A stretch of DNA of 49,663 bases from a virus, in IMG/VR virus record IMGVR_UViG_3300028883_000974, positions 1 through 49,663 of that record. One strand, 5' to 3'. This document shows, in pieces, positions 25,913-34,623 of this stretch. The translations under genes were made by a program, and so were the position numbers. How positions within the stretch are numbered: position 1 is the first letter of the stretch; every line of letters begins with the position of its first letter. The notes under the pieces are model-generated. The model worked only from the letters and a program-made list of their open reading frames with translations. It did not search any database and was not told the origin of the DNA.

Positions 25913-27706
25913 TTATATTTGTGCATCATACCCCACCGCCGCTGCCGCAGCTCTGGCATAGATATGGGTATCCAGAGCTTCATTCCGTTCTCTGATCTTT
26001 ACCCATTCCCATTTCACTTTCGATCGCTTATCCCTCGGAGTCGTTTTCTGAAGGACCTCGGCACAAAGCTGCTTGAAGTATTCATCTTCCCGATCTTCCG
26101 GGAAATGGCACCAACCGAAGGGAAAGGGATCATCTCCCTCCGGTGGTTTCTGCTTGAGCCAGTGGAAAAGTTCGCTCTTCAGGAATGAAGACCCCACTTC
26201 ATAATGAAACAAGGCATTTCGCATATGCTTCCCACCGATATGATCTACAGCTTTTGCTCCAGAGATTGGAGCCTTCAGCCGATCTGAACCCTGGATAGCG
26301 AGGACCCGGTCTTGGGGATATCCCCTGCAGAAATGATATACCGTCTCTGTATTATACCCGGCATCGATGCAGATTCCTGAGAGATATAGGGCTTCGCCGG
26401 TTGGAGGCATCCACTGTTTGGTCATGAGCATAGCAAGTTCTTCCCAGCATCGGTCATTCAGGGAGTTGGTAGTATGATCGGCAGTGAATACGTGATACTC
26501 AACACTCCAATGCTCGAACCGTTTCCCCCAGCCAATTACTTCAACCTCGATCCGGTTCTCCTGGACATCGGCACCGGCAGTAAGCATCACAATATCCTCG
26601 TGGATCTCACCTGAGCGCCAAGATTCTTTCCGGCCTCGGAGGACCTCCCAGTCCTGCTGCTCAGATTTTTCTTCCCAGGTCTCAGCCAATTCATCATTGA
26701 TAAACGAGATCAGCTTGTTCACATTACCCTGGGCATCGAGCCACTGCTCAACCAGCGATTCCCAGGTTGTCCACCCTACCGGGGCATAGAGAGAGCTGAT
26801 CTGATAACTTCTGATACTCTTAGATGCTGTATGAGGATTGGTCGGCCTCCACTCCCCTTTTTTCAGCATCAGTTCTTTGTGATAGTTCTTGATCACACCC
26901 TTGCAGTGAGGGCATTCATACCATACTTCCCGGTCACCGGCTGAAGTCTTCTTCCACTTCATCTGAGTCCATAGTAGGATCTGATACTCACCACAATGAG
27001 GACACGGAACAAAGAACTTTCTCATATCCCCGGCAAGATACCCAGCTTCTACCTTTGATCTGCCTTTAACCGAAGGCTTGGAGATCGCAACAGCTTTGGA
27101 GTTCGGATAGGTCCTGAGTCTTTTCAGCAGCAGGGTCCAGGGATCTCCTCGACCATTAAGATCTTCCGGCCACTCATCGATCTCATCTCCGATCGCTATT
27201 CTCTTTGGTGAGGAAATGAGGTCAGTGATCGATCCGGCATTCCCGATATTCAAGCTGCCGCCGAGAAACAGTTTCAACCTGGTAGTGTTGCCTCCCTCCA
27301 GGGTTCGTTTCTTCACGATCGCATCCCTGATGACCGGGGTGCTGGTGATCATCGGATCGATACGGGTCTTGGAGTTCTTGTCCACCATCTTCTCCCCAGC
27401 CCAGACGACCAGGATCTCCGAGGGATCATAGTGAATGTAGTACCCAATCGGATTACATACTCCAGCCTCGGTAGCTCCCATCTGGGAAGCTTTCATAATG
27501 TAGACCACCTTCACTCTTGAGTTGGCAGACAATACATCCATGATCTCTTTCCAGAAGGGAGTACGGTCAGTTCTATATGGCCCCGGCTCGGCTGAGCCTT
27601 TGGGAAGTACCCGGTACCGGTCAGCCCACTGACTGACCGTGAGATCTGCAGGAGGCTTCAGACCTCTGGACCAGGATTTCAGAATTATAGCTGTTTCAGA
27701 TTTCAA
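25913..27706 (-). CDS. Terminase large subunit (lambda gpA family)
   Basis: A 597-residue gpA-type packaging ATPase/nuclease. Residues 72-80 (KASQMGATE) form the Walker A-like loop, DEIDEW (174-179) the Walker B region, and two Cys-Pro-His-Cys pairs (235-238 and 265-268) a zinc finger characteristic of the gpA family. The C-terminal half holds the nuclease domain (ADVQENRIEVEVIGW). It cuts at cos sites and drives DNA packaging. Its start overlaps the small-subunit stop by 11 bases. The 3' end borders the AT-rich cargo island. Length matches lambda gpA (about 640) with a slightly shorter C-terminus. Confidence 0.95.
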   Translation of the reverse strand: MKSETAIILKSWSRGLKPPADLTVSQWADRYRVLPKGSAEPGPYRTDRTPFWKEIMDVLSANSRVKVVYIMKASQMGATEAGVCNPIGYYIHYDPSEILVVWAGEKMVDKNSKTRIDPMITSTPVIRDAIVKKRTLEGGNTTRLKLFLGGSLNIGNAGSITDLISSPKRIAIGDEIDEWPEDLNGRGDPWTLLLKRLRTYPNSKAVAISKPSVKGRSKVEAGYLAGDMRKFFVPCPHCGEYQILLWTQMKWKKTSAGDREVWYECPHCKGVIKNYHKELMLKKGEWRPTNPHTASKSIRSYQISSLYAPVGWTTWESLVEQWLDAQGNVNKLISFINDELAETWEEKSEQQDWEVLRGRKESWRSGEIHEDIVMLTAGADVQENRIEVEVIGWGKRFEHWSVEYHVFTADHTTNSLNDRCWEELAMLMTKQWMPPTGEALYLSGICIDAGYNTETVYHFCRGYPQDRVLAIQGSDRLKAPISGAKAVDHIGGKHMRNALFHYEVGSSFLKSELFHWLKQKPPEGDDPFPFGWCHFPEDREDEYFKQLCAEVLQKTTPRDKRSKVKWEWVKIRERNEALDTHIYARAAAAAVGYDAQI

Positions 27707-28256
27707 ATTGCTTTACCTCTTCTGAAAGGGTATGGAGGATCGTATCGATCTCCAGTCTCATTGTTTCCCTCGTATCCTCTTCATTCCCCCCAGCCTGGTA
27801 GGCTGCATGAGTTTTCTGAGCCAGACGATCCGGGAGATTCCTTAAAGAGTCGGTCAAGTGCTTGGCAATCTGGTAGGAGATCCCCACTGCAAGCTTCCGC
27901 TCGATAAGCTCACCGGAATCTTTCCGATACTCCAGCTCTGCCTGCAGGGCAACATACTCAGCCTTCTTCGCCTGGGCGATCGCCTTCTTCCGTGCCCAGT
28001 CAGTAAACTCCTCATCAGTAGAGGAAGGAGATCCCTTGAACTTCTGCTGGGTCGTTTCAGATTTCTTCTTCCTCCCCCGTTCGGTCCGGTTGAACTCGAA
28101 CTGCCGCTTGGCAATCTCAAAGACTATTTTCCCGTCCTCGGTGATTGCCTCCCCGAAGATGTTCCCCCGGGCAATGGCATTGGAGACTGCACTGCGGGAA
28201 ATATCGAGCCGACGGGCAAACTCAGCTTTGGGGATGATCTCAATCTTCTTACTCAT
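27696..28256 (-). CDS. Terminase small subunit (Nu1-like DNA-packaging protein)
   Basis: A 186-residue protein just upstream of gpA. Residues 9-30 (AEFARRLDISRSAVSNAIARG) form a winged helix-turn-helix that in Nu1 binds cosB. The central region (95-140) is a basic coiled helix and the C-terminus (about 140-186) would bind gpA. Length agrees with lambda Nu1 (181). The 163-base untranslated interval before it (28257-28419) is the expected place for cos. Confidence 0.88.
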   Translation of the reverse strand: MSKKIEIIPKAEFARRLDISRSAVSNAIARGNIFGEAITEDGKIVFEIAKRQFEFNRTERGRKKKSETTQQKFKGSPSSTDEEFTDWARKKAIAQAKKAEYVALQAELEYRKDSGELIERKLAVGISYQIAKHLTDSLRNLPDRLAQKTHAAYQAGGNEEDTRETMRLEIDTILHTLSEEVKQFEI

Positions 28257-28419
28257 CTCTATCTACCCCTATCAACACTATCTGCCACCAAATCGATTTA
28301 CAAAATTCGAAGTAGCGCAGATACAAATGCCCGGGCGCACGACCCCTCGGTATCCACCCATATCCCCAGAAGAACCTACCCCTTGCCGACTACCACCAAC
28401 AACGGCCATTGTCTTCATC
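28257..28419. other. Non-coding interval upstream of the terminase genes: candidate cos region
   Basis: This is the only untranslated gap of this size in the packaging-gene part of the operon. It contains the GC-rich stretch GGGCGCACGACCCC (28333-28346), similar in position and pattern to lambda cosN (GGGCGGCGACCT), which also lies just upstream of nu1. Neighbouring bases are rich in short direct ACC/CCC patterns. Assignment as cos is inferred from position and resemblance; no end mapping is possible here. Confidence 0.4.
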
Positions 28420-28620
28420 TTATGCACTCTCACTGCCATAATCCCCATCCTCCAACAGGTCATCAAAGGTGGTCATCCCATCCTCAAGAGTCTGCCCGGT
28501 CTCTATGAGCTTCTTCAGCTTTGCATAGGTCAACCCGTAGGTGCTGCACACCTCAGCCACCGAATCGAAAATCTTTATCGAGTAGGTAGTGATCGCTATG
28601 ATCTTTCTATGATTTGCCAT
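28420..28620 (-). CDS. Small NUMOD1-like phage protein
   Basis: A 66-residue protein starting MANHRKIIAITTYSIKIF with a DSVAEVCSTYGLTYAKLKKL segment, the pattern of NUMOD1/GIY-associated helix-turn-helix modules that recognise DNA and occur as free-standing phage genes. It shares one base with the stop of the VRR-NUC gene. Stop lies at 28420, before the candidate cos interval. Function beyond DNA binding unknown. Confidence 0.68.
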   Translation of the reverse strand: MANHRKIIAITTYSIKIFDSVAEVCSTYGLTYAKLKKLIETGQTLEDGMTTFDDLLEDGDYGSESA

Positions 28621-28979
28621 TAAGCCTCGTCTCCTCCATCTTCAATACTTCTCTTTCCCTCGAGGATCACCTGCACATCCTCCACACTTCTCACCACGGC
28701 ATAGAACACCCCGTTCTCCTCACACCGCTTCTTGAATCGCCTCTGGTTATCAGAGAGCTGCCCGGCCTCTGTCTTCACCTCCAGGTAGCCGATCTCTCTA
28801 TGAGGGAACCACACCACCAGGTCAGCAGCACCTGGTCTCAAGCCCATGGTGATCATCCGCATGGTCCGCAGCTTATCAGCACCTGCTCCCTCATTAGGGA
28901 CCGAGTGACAGAAGATCCCCTGCCCCGATAAGTATTCCACGATCTCAGCCTGAATCCTGGCCTCTGCATTTCTCTTCAT
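28620..28979 (-). CDS. VRR-NUC domain nuclease
   Basis: A 119-residue stand-alone VRR-NUC (PD-(D/E)XK) nuclease. Active-site residues are Asp53 (GAADLVVW), Glu67 and Lys69 (YLEVKT) and Gln79 (SDNQ). Such phage proteins behave as small structure-specific or Holliday junction-type nucleases acting in recombination or DNA packaging. It follows the replication genes and the iteron block and is co-directional with the late operon. Confidence 0.9.
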   Translation of the reverse strand: MKRNAEARIQAEIVEYLSGQGIFCHSVPNEGAGADKLRTMRMITMGLRPGAADLVVWFPHREIGYLEVKTEAGQLSDNQRRFKKRCEENGVFYAVVRSVEDVQVILEGKRSIEDGGDEA

Positions 28980-29021
28980 TCTTCTCTTTTCCTTCCAATC
29001 CTTAGTACATCCTGTCCCGCT

Positions 29022-29186
29022 GGTAGTGGTAGTACCGGTAGTACTCTATAGAGTACTACTACCGTTACTACCGATACTGACCACCTCTGCCCCCTTGGTA
29101 GTAGTTTTCATTACTACCGGTATACTACCGACTACTACCGGGTAGCTCCTGGTATTCCTACCGTAGTACTACCGATACTACCGAGC
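29022..29186. repeat. TACTACCG repeat array with perfect palindrome: candidate replication origin or control region
   Basis: About seven direct copies of TACTACCG plus one inverted CGGTAGTA are packed into roughly 165 bases, together with a perfect 22-bp palindrome (29038-29059; half-site GTAGTACTCTA). The array overlaps the 3' end of the primase-helicase gene (stop at 29135) and extends into the 155-base gap before the VRR-NUC gene. Iterons beside a replication primase suggest an origin, though autoregulatory or recombination roles are possible. No CRISPR-like spacing is present. Confidence 0.65.
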
Positions 29187-31222
29187 CTTGTGAGCATCAT
29201 GACCGAAGAGGTTTCTCCGTCGATAATCAAATAGCCAGCCTGGTATTCCTGGACCACCCCTTCGGCCATTAACCTGCTGATCATGGATCTTGGATCTGAG
29301 ACCTTGAATTTCTGGTTCAAGTTCCCCTCCTTGATCTCCGGGTTCATGCTCTTGATATAATCCTTCCAGGCTGATTTGGTGATATAGGGAATCCCGTCAA
29401 TAGCCTCAGCTCCTGAACCCAGCCAGGCCTGGAGCAAGTCATTGACCCGTTCCTGCTGTTTGGCATCCCGCTGCTGCTTCATTGGGGTAATTCCCTCGGT
29501 CACCACTGCACTGGTTACCACTTCTCCATCTTCATCCAGCCAGGGAAGCTGTACCTCTTCAAGTTCCACATGGATAGCTTCAGTCATCTCAGCATCCTTC
29601 ACCTTCTTCTGGGAGATGGTGATCGGAGTATTCGCTCCTCCCGGCTCTATGCTGATATCGACATCCATGGCAGCTCTCCAGGCTGAAGATCCCCGGGCTC
29701 GATGCTGAGCCTCCGAGTTCACTCCGGTATGGTGGACCAATGCTACCGAGCAGGAGAATTCCCTCATGAGGTGAGCACAGGCATCCAGCATCGATTTCGC
29801 ATCCTGGGCACTGTTTTCATCCCCGGCAAAGAAACGATGGAGAGTATCCACCACGATCAGCTTCGGCTGGATCTCCAGAGAGTGGATATTGCTGACCGTC
29901 TTACCCAAGCCTTCGGCAGTATTGAGATCGACTGCTCCCACCGAGAGGGTCATATCGAGCTGATTGATCTGGTGGTACTGCTTCCAGGCTGCGATCCTGC
30001 TTCTAAGCCCGTAATGCCCCTCTCCTGCGAGATAGACCACATGGCCGCTCTGCACCTTCTGCCCCAGCCAATGAGTCTTCTTTGAAGCAATATGAAGGCA
30101 CCAGTCGAGGACCACAAAGGTCTTTCCAGACCCGGAAGGCCCATGGATCATGATCATAGCCTCTTCCTGCAGCCACCTGCGTACCAGCCACTTGAGCGGG
30201 GATGGATGCTGCGAGAATTCATCAGCAAAGACCAGCCAGGAGGGAGCTTTCGGTTGCAGCAGCTCTTTCAGATCTCCACCTGAGAGCAGGTAATCATTCG
30301 CATCTCCGATCTCCGGCGGCATGATAACTTCTGCTCCCGCAGCCTTCGCTGCCTCATCAGCACACTTCTTCCCGGTCCCGGATTCATCGTTATCAGCAAC
30401 GATAATGAGCTTTGAGGTGGGAAGCATCTCCCTGATTGAGGAGGTCACAGGGATCAGGTTCTTTGCATTGTAGGCGATAACAACCGGCTCTCCTGTAACT
30501 TCATGAATGCTTGCAGCTGTTGCATAGCCTTCTGCGATATAGACCCGTTTCCCGGTATTAAAATCTCCTAACCACCAGAAACAGCCTCCAGCTTTTCCTC
30601 CCGAGTGGAAGAGCTTCTTTCCCGACTCAGCAATGTACTGCAGGGTTGAGAGCTCTCCCTCTGGGGTGAACAGAGGCAGCATGAGCCGACCATCTTTAGA
30701 GATTTTGATCCCATGAGAGCCCACCTGTTTTTTCTGTAGATACCGATGATCCTCAGGTGCAGCTTCTGCAACTTCCCAGAGTTGCTGGCAGTTCTCTGCG
30801 GTCTCCTGATACTTCTGCTCCCGCTGTGTATCCCGAATTTCTGCTGCAATCCTCAGCCGTTCAGCCACCTTCATCGATTCCACAGCAGTGAGTTCCCGTC
30901 CGATATCAGCCCGCCACTGGTGTTTCTTCTCTTCCTTCCAGGTCCCGAATGCTCCTGCAGGGATTCCATCAGAGAAGGCCACATACCAACCGGAGAGATC
31001 TGACCGGGTGCCGTCTGCAGAGAATCGGTGGATCTCACCATTGAAGGTAATCCCGTTTGGCGCATGGAGCCCTGCATCCTGGATAGCTTGAGATAATTGT
31101 ATTTCTGGAGGGATAACCGCCTCTTCCCGATACTCCCAGGGCTGACCCAGGAGTTCGACGATATTACCCACTCTTCGAATTGCTGCTAGACTCAAAACGG
31201 CACCCCATCGAAAGATTCCCAC
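29135..31222 (-). CDS. Toprim primase - RecA-fold helicase (replication protein)
   Basis: About 695 residues, fusing a Toprim primase domain to a RecA-like (AAA_25/RepA-type) helicase. The Toprim segment shows VYIAEGYATAASIH (about 226-240) and IIVADNDESG (about 276-285). The helicase Walker A is HGPSGSGKTF (about 357-366), Walker B IVVDTLHRFF, and the VALVHHTG motif follows. The likely start is uncertain: GTG at 31222 has no ribosome site; a TTG or GTG downstream (around 31195 or 31175) overlapping the previous gene is also possible. It would prime and unwind phage DNA at the origin. The last ~17 codons run through the repeat block. Confidence 0.88.
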   Translation of the reverse strand: MGIFRWGAVLSLAAIRRVGNIVELLGQPWEYREEAVIPPEIQLSQAIQDAGLHAPNGITFNGEIHRFSADGTRSDLSGWYVAFSDGIPAGAFGTWKEEKKHQWRADIGRELTAVESMKVAERLRIAAEIRDTQREQKYQETAENCQQLWEVAEAAPEDHRYLQKKQVGSHGIKISKDGRLMLPLFTPEGELSTLQYIAESGKKLFHSGGKAGGCFWWLGDFNTGKRVYIAEGYATAASIHEVTGEPVVIAYNAKNLIPVTSSIREMLPTSKLIIVADNDESGTGKKCADEAAKAAGAEVIMPPEIGDANDYLLSGGDLKELLQPKAPSWLVFADEFSQHPSPLKWLVRRWLQEEAMIMIHGPSGSGKTFVVLDWCLHIASKKTHWLGQKVQSGHVVYLAGEGHYGLRSRIAAWKQYHQINQLDMTLSVGAVDLNTAEGLGKTVSNIHSLEIQPKLIVVDTLHRFFAGDENSAQDAKSMLDACAHLMREFSCSVALVHHTGVNSEAQHRARGSSAWRAAMDVDISIEPGGANTPITISQKKVKDAEMTEAIHVELEEVQLPWLDEDGEVVTSAVVTEGITPMKQQRDAKQQERVNDLLQAWLGSGAEAIDGIPYITKSAWKDYIKSMNPEIKEGNLNQKFKVSDPRSMISRLMAEGVVQEYQAGYLIIDGETSSVMMLTRLGSIGSTTVGIPGATR

Positions 31223-31380
31223 TGGTCACAGGCTTTGATCGTTCGGGCAAACTGCTCGGGTGGTTCAGTAGCATATTGTGTGCATACTCCGGTTTCGGAG
31301 TAATGAAAACAGGTATGGCAGCATTTGGGAACTTCGCCTCTCAGCCAGGCGGTAACAAAATCAGGTTCTGGATGTCTCAT
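31192..31380 (-). CDS. Small Cys-rich phage protein
   Basis: A 62-residue protein with CCHTC (20-24), a further Cys at 32 and Cys50, a probable zinc-binding arrangement. The upstream helicase stop overlaps the start by 4 bases, and the gene overlaps the primase start. Small zinc-binding proteins of this kind are common between replication genes of siphophages; function unknown. Confidence 0.6.
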   Translation of the reverse strand: MRHPEPDFVTAWLRGEVPKCCHTCFHYSETGVCTQYATEPPEQFARTIKACDQWESFDGVPF

Positions 31381-33014
31381 ATGATCCTCCTTGCAAGGAA
31401 GGAGCTTTCTGCAGACTCAACTTCCTCTTCTTCTCGTCTCTCCCAGACTCTCTCTGTGACCCGGTAGAATTTCCCATCCCTCCGGTAAGAGATCGCATCG
31501 GGAGGTCTTCTCAGGCTGAATACCATACAGAGCTCATCAGTATTCCAGCTCTCATTAATCTCGACCTGGCAGCTTGCTGCTATGAACTTCAGGGAGCCTA
31601 TAGCCTTTCTTCCGGCATAGCCTTCATGGAAGATGCAGAGATACTCTGTGACCGGCATATCAGAGAGGCTTCCGAAGTAGGTGATCTTCACCATCTCCTT
31701 CCCGCTCTTTTTGCTTGTGTGAGGAGACCAGAGCCAGCTGATAACCACCAGGTTGCTCTCTTCCTTTCCCATGATGTCATCGTTATGCAGCTGCCAGTCA
31801 TGGTGTTCTGCTGCAGGGAACTCATAGCCACAGTACCTGCAGATCTTTGCCTGAGCTGCCAGAATCTCGTCACAAGCGGGGCAGACCTTCGAGGGAGGAA
31901 GGGCATCACTATCCTCCTGCTTTCTCCCCGGAATTCTCACATTCGTGATCGGTCCATGGGTTTCCACGACACCGGCGAAATCGAGTACCAGACAGTGATC
32001 GGTATGGTTCTTCAGCCTCAAGCCCCTGCCTGCCATCTGGATATACAGTCCCGGGGAGAGAGTCGGTCTCATCATGACAATAAGATCGATATCGGGATAA
32101 TCGAAGCCGGTAGTCAGTACGTTGGCATTTGTCAGAGCCCTGATCTCGCCAGTCTTGAACGAATCGATGATTCTCTCCCGCTCCTTCTTGCCGGTGGACC
32201 CGGTGATACAGTCAGCTCCGATTCCATGAGCTATGAGGATCTCCTTCACATGCTGGGCATGGGAGACCCCCGTACAGAAGAAGAGCCAGGATTTCCTCAA
32301 TCCCGCCAGGCTGATCACTTCTTCAATGACAGCCTCAGTCTTTGCGGTGATATCGACAGCTTGCTGCAGCTCCTTCTCGATATACTCCCCACCCCGTTTA
32401 TGGACTCCGTCTGCTGAGAGCTTCGACCTGGTAACTTTGCTCCTGAGATCTGCAAGATAGCCCTGCCTCTGAAGCTCCTCGATGGTGATCGGCTCGATCA
32501 GGTCATCGAATAAGGCAGGAGCATCAGTGATCAACCCATGTCCCATTCGAAAGGGAGTCGCAGTTAATCCAATGACTCTGAGGTTTGGGTTCAACTCCTG
32601 AAGTCTCTTCAAGAATGACCGATAGGTCCCTTCTGCCTTATGCGAAACAAGATGACATTCATCTATGATGCACAGATCGATATGCCCTACTTCATGGTTC
32701 CTGATCGACTGGATACCGGCAAAGGTGATCGGTTCTCCGAGCTCCTTCCTGCCGATTCCGGCAGAGAAGATCCCCAAAGGGGCATTGGCCCAATGAAGCC
32801 TCAGCTTCTGGGCATTCTGCTCAATGAGCTCTTTCACATGGGTGAGCATCAGTATCCGGGTCTCCGGCCAGTTCTGGATCGCATCCTTACAGAGCTCTGC
32901 AATGATATGACTTTTCCCGGCTCCGGTGGGCAGCACCAGACAGGGATGTCCCTCATGAGTCTCGAACCAGTTGTAGAGATCTTTGAGTGCTTTCTTCTGG
33001 TAATCTCTTAACAT
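31377..33014 (-). CDS. DEAD/DEAH-type superfamily 2 helicase with zinc ribbon
   Basis: A 545-residue SF2 helicase. Walker A LPTGAGKS (28-35), DECH box (118-121), LTATPFRMG motif III (about 154-162), and a C-terminal helicase domain with QMAGRGLRL (motif VI, about 330-338). A CPAC...CRYC zinc ribbon lies near 385-405, followed by an unrecognised domain (about 410-545). Such phage helicases work in replication or recombination with the nearby Cas4-like nuclease. It overlaps that gene by 7 bases. Confidence 0.92.
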   Translation of the reverse strand: MLRDYQKKALKDLYNWFETHEGHPCLVLPTGAGKSHIIAELCKDAIQNWPETRILMLTHVKELIEQNAQKLRLHWANAPLGIFSAGIGRKELGEPITFAGIQSIRNHEVGHIDLCIIDECHLVSHKAEGTYRSFLKRLQELNPNLRVIGLTATPFRMGHGLITDAPALFDDLIEPITIEELQRQGYLADLRSKVTRSKLSADGVHKRGGEYIEKELQQAVDITAKTEAVIEEVISLAGLRKSWLFFCTGVSHAQHVKEILIAHGIGADCITGSTGKKERERIIDSFKTGEIRALTNANVLTTGFDYPDIDLIVMMRPTLSPGLYIQMAGRGLRLKNHTDHCLVLDFAGVVETHGPITNVRIPGRKQEDSDALPPSKVCPACDEILAAQAKICRYCGYEFPAAEHHDWQLHNDDIMGKEESNLVVISWLWSPHTSKKSGKEMVKITYFGSLSDMPVTEYLCIFHEGYAGRKAIGSLKFIAASCQVEINESWNTDELCMVFSLRRPPDAISYRRDGKFYRVTERVWERREEEEVESAESSFLARRII

Positions 33015-34027
33015 GCTGCCACAATCTCCCCGTCGAAGAGCTTCCTGATCTGATCTATCACCTCATCGCCGAAAGGCCCTCCGATTAGGAGCTCTCTGCT
33101 CGAATACCCAGCTTCTCCGTTGATAACCTCCTGATCACCGATACGCCAGCAGGCATTCCATTCAGAAGACTTCTCTTCAACCAATTTCCAGGGGACCAGA
33201 TCAGGATGAAAAACATGGGCTCTGCAGCCTGTGCTTTGAGCCTCCTTCGGGATCTCGGCCTGCCAACGGGCACAGGTCCAGGTACTGTTCACCTCTGGTG
33301 TTGCATGGGCACAGGTCCTGCAGTTGATCTCCTGAGTAGGATGGGAATCAAAACAGAAGGGATGGGCAGCACAGAGTCTGCACTGGTACCAGGAGGGATC
33401 AGCAGATAGAGGCTCTGGGATTCTCTCGCTGAGAGCGATCCTCTTTCCCCGCTCGATATATTTCTCACCGATACCCCGATCAATATAGACCCGCTCGGTA
33501 TAGAGCCGGTCATCATCCTTGCAGACTGCATAGTAGAGAGCTCTGGTAATATTCGCTCTCGTCATAGAGCACTGCATCTGGATAAAATGCTGCCACTTCG
33601 CTTTTTCGACTCCCTTCTTCTCAAGCTCATCAAAACTCTTCTTTGAGTGAGTTTTACACTCCCAGACATGGGTGGTCTTTGGAGCTTCAGGGAGTCCGGT
33701 ATAGATAATCCCGTCAGGGGAACCCTGGACATGGGACCCGGCATAGATGGTTCTCTGATATCGTCCGGTCTCCCGAAGATCCACCCCGATCGCCCTCAGG
33801 TCGGAAGCTGCAGTGAGCTCTTCATCCTGCCCTCTTCTGAATAACCGCTTGATCCTACCTGGGAATTGTTCCCTTACCGCCCAGCGGAAAGAGAGCCAGA
33901 GCCATCGGTCGCAGGGATGCCCAAGGAGAGAGAATCCCAGATGATAACGGGGTTTCTCTGATAATTCCTCATGGTATCGGTTGATAAGGGATATTGTATT
34001 GTTCTCAGGCTCTGGTATAATAGCCAT
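33008..34027 (-). CDS. Cas4/RecB-type Fe-S PD-(D/E)XK exonuclease
   Basis: About 339 residues from the ATG at 34027, chosen because of an AAGGAGGA site just upstream (an in-frame codon at 34060 lacks one). Nuclease motifs: Asp105 (GSPDGII), Glu123 and Lys125 (WECKTHS), Gln150/152. The Cys39 near the N-terminus plus a C-terminal CRLCAAHPFC (C-X2-C-X5-C) match the four-Cys iron-sulphur cluster of the Cas4/AddB nuclease family. A second Cys-rich segment (CRTC, then later TWTC and GCRAH) follows, unusual for the family. Probably processes ends for the Sak4-type recombinase. Confidence 0.85.
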   Translation of the reverse strand: MAIIPEPENNTISLINRYHEELSEKPRYHLGFSLLGHPCDRWLWLSFRWAVREQFPGRIKRLFRRGQDEELTAASDLRAIGVDLRETGRYQRTIYAGSHVQGSPDGIIYTGLPEAPKTTHVWECKTHSKKSFDELEKKGVEKAKWQHFIQMQCSMTRANITRALYYAVCKDDDRLYTERVYIDRGIGEKYIERGKRIALSERIPEPLSADPSWYQCRLCAAHPFCFDSHPTQEINCRTCAHATPEVNSTWTCARWQAEIPKEAQSTGCRAHVFHPDLVPWKLVEEKSSEWNACWRIGDQEVINGEAGYSSRELLIGGPFGDEVIDQIRKLFDGEIVAAC

Positions 34028-34105
34028 GCACTCCTCCTTGATTCGCATTTCGATAGACACTCCTCAGGAATCACTTCCTGAGGGTGTGATATGGTTGGTA
34101 GCCTG

Positions 34106-34606
34106 TTATCGTCTCGCCCAGGGAGGGGTGCTTTTGTCTTCTGCCGGCGGCACTGCGCCAGGAGATACCTGTACAGATTTCGGAGCCTGGAAGGATGGGA
34201 CTGCACCCTCCTTCTTTTTGTAGCCCTTCACCTCGTTTCTCGGATCGGGATACTCCTCAGTAGTCTTGGAAAGTCCCACCTTGATGCTGCAGGTGCCTCC
34301 AACCAGTTCATTGGTATCCTCTACCCGCACCAGGCCGATAGCCCTGATCAGAGAACCGAGCTGTTTGTGAGCGATCTCCATGGTCTGTGGATTGCGGTTG
34401 ATGAAGTTGATCAGGTCAAAGACGATCCTTCCTTCATGAGTGGGACCGGTGATACTGAACTGGAGATTGATATACTTTCCCCCGCTCTTTGCTTCCTTGA
34501 TATCAGCTTCTTTGATTTCTGCATCATACCAGCCGGCTGGAATCGGTTCGTAGGAGTCTTCCTGAGGAAGATCTGCCTCGTTATATACTTGTCCTAGATA
34601 TGCCAT
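34106..34606 (-). CDS. DUF669 protein, putative ssDNA-binding recombination partner
   Basis: A 166-residue DUF669 family protein. Motifs: PAGWYDAEIKEADIKEAKSG near the N-terminus and INLQFSITG, with LINFINRNPQ around 70-80. The C-terminal tail is Pro/Gly-rich and ends PPWARR, a tail typical of single-stranded DNA-binding partners. DUF669 genes usually accompany Sak4-type recombinases in phages, as here. Confidence 0.82.
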   Translation of the reverse strand: MAYLGQVYNEADLPQEDSYEPIPAGWYDAEIKEADIKEAKSGGKYINLQFSITGPTHEGRIVFDLINFINRNPQTMEIAHKQLGSLIRAIGLVRVEDTNELVGGTCSIKVGLSKTTEEYPDPRNEVKGYKKKEGAVPSFQAPKSVQVSPGAVPPAEDKSTPPWARR

Positions 34607-34623
34607 ACGCTCTCTTGTTCTCC

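Noticed and set aside
28278-28466. 62-codon frame on the - strand before the terminase small subunit
   Set aside because: No ribosome site, Gly/Met-rich translation, overlaps the small NUMOD1-like gene; the interval is better read as a candidate cos region.
29022-29186. CRISPR array reading of the TACTACCG repeats
   Set aside because: Repeats are only 8 bases, irregularly spaced, in both orientations and run into a coding region; no spacer structure.
31626-32417. 263-codon frame on the + strand
   Set aside because: Lies wholly antisense to the SF2 helicase with intact motifs; His/Leu/Arg-rich translation typical of shadows.
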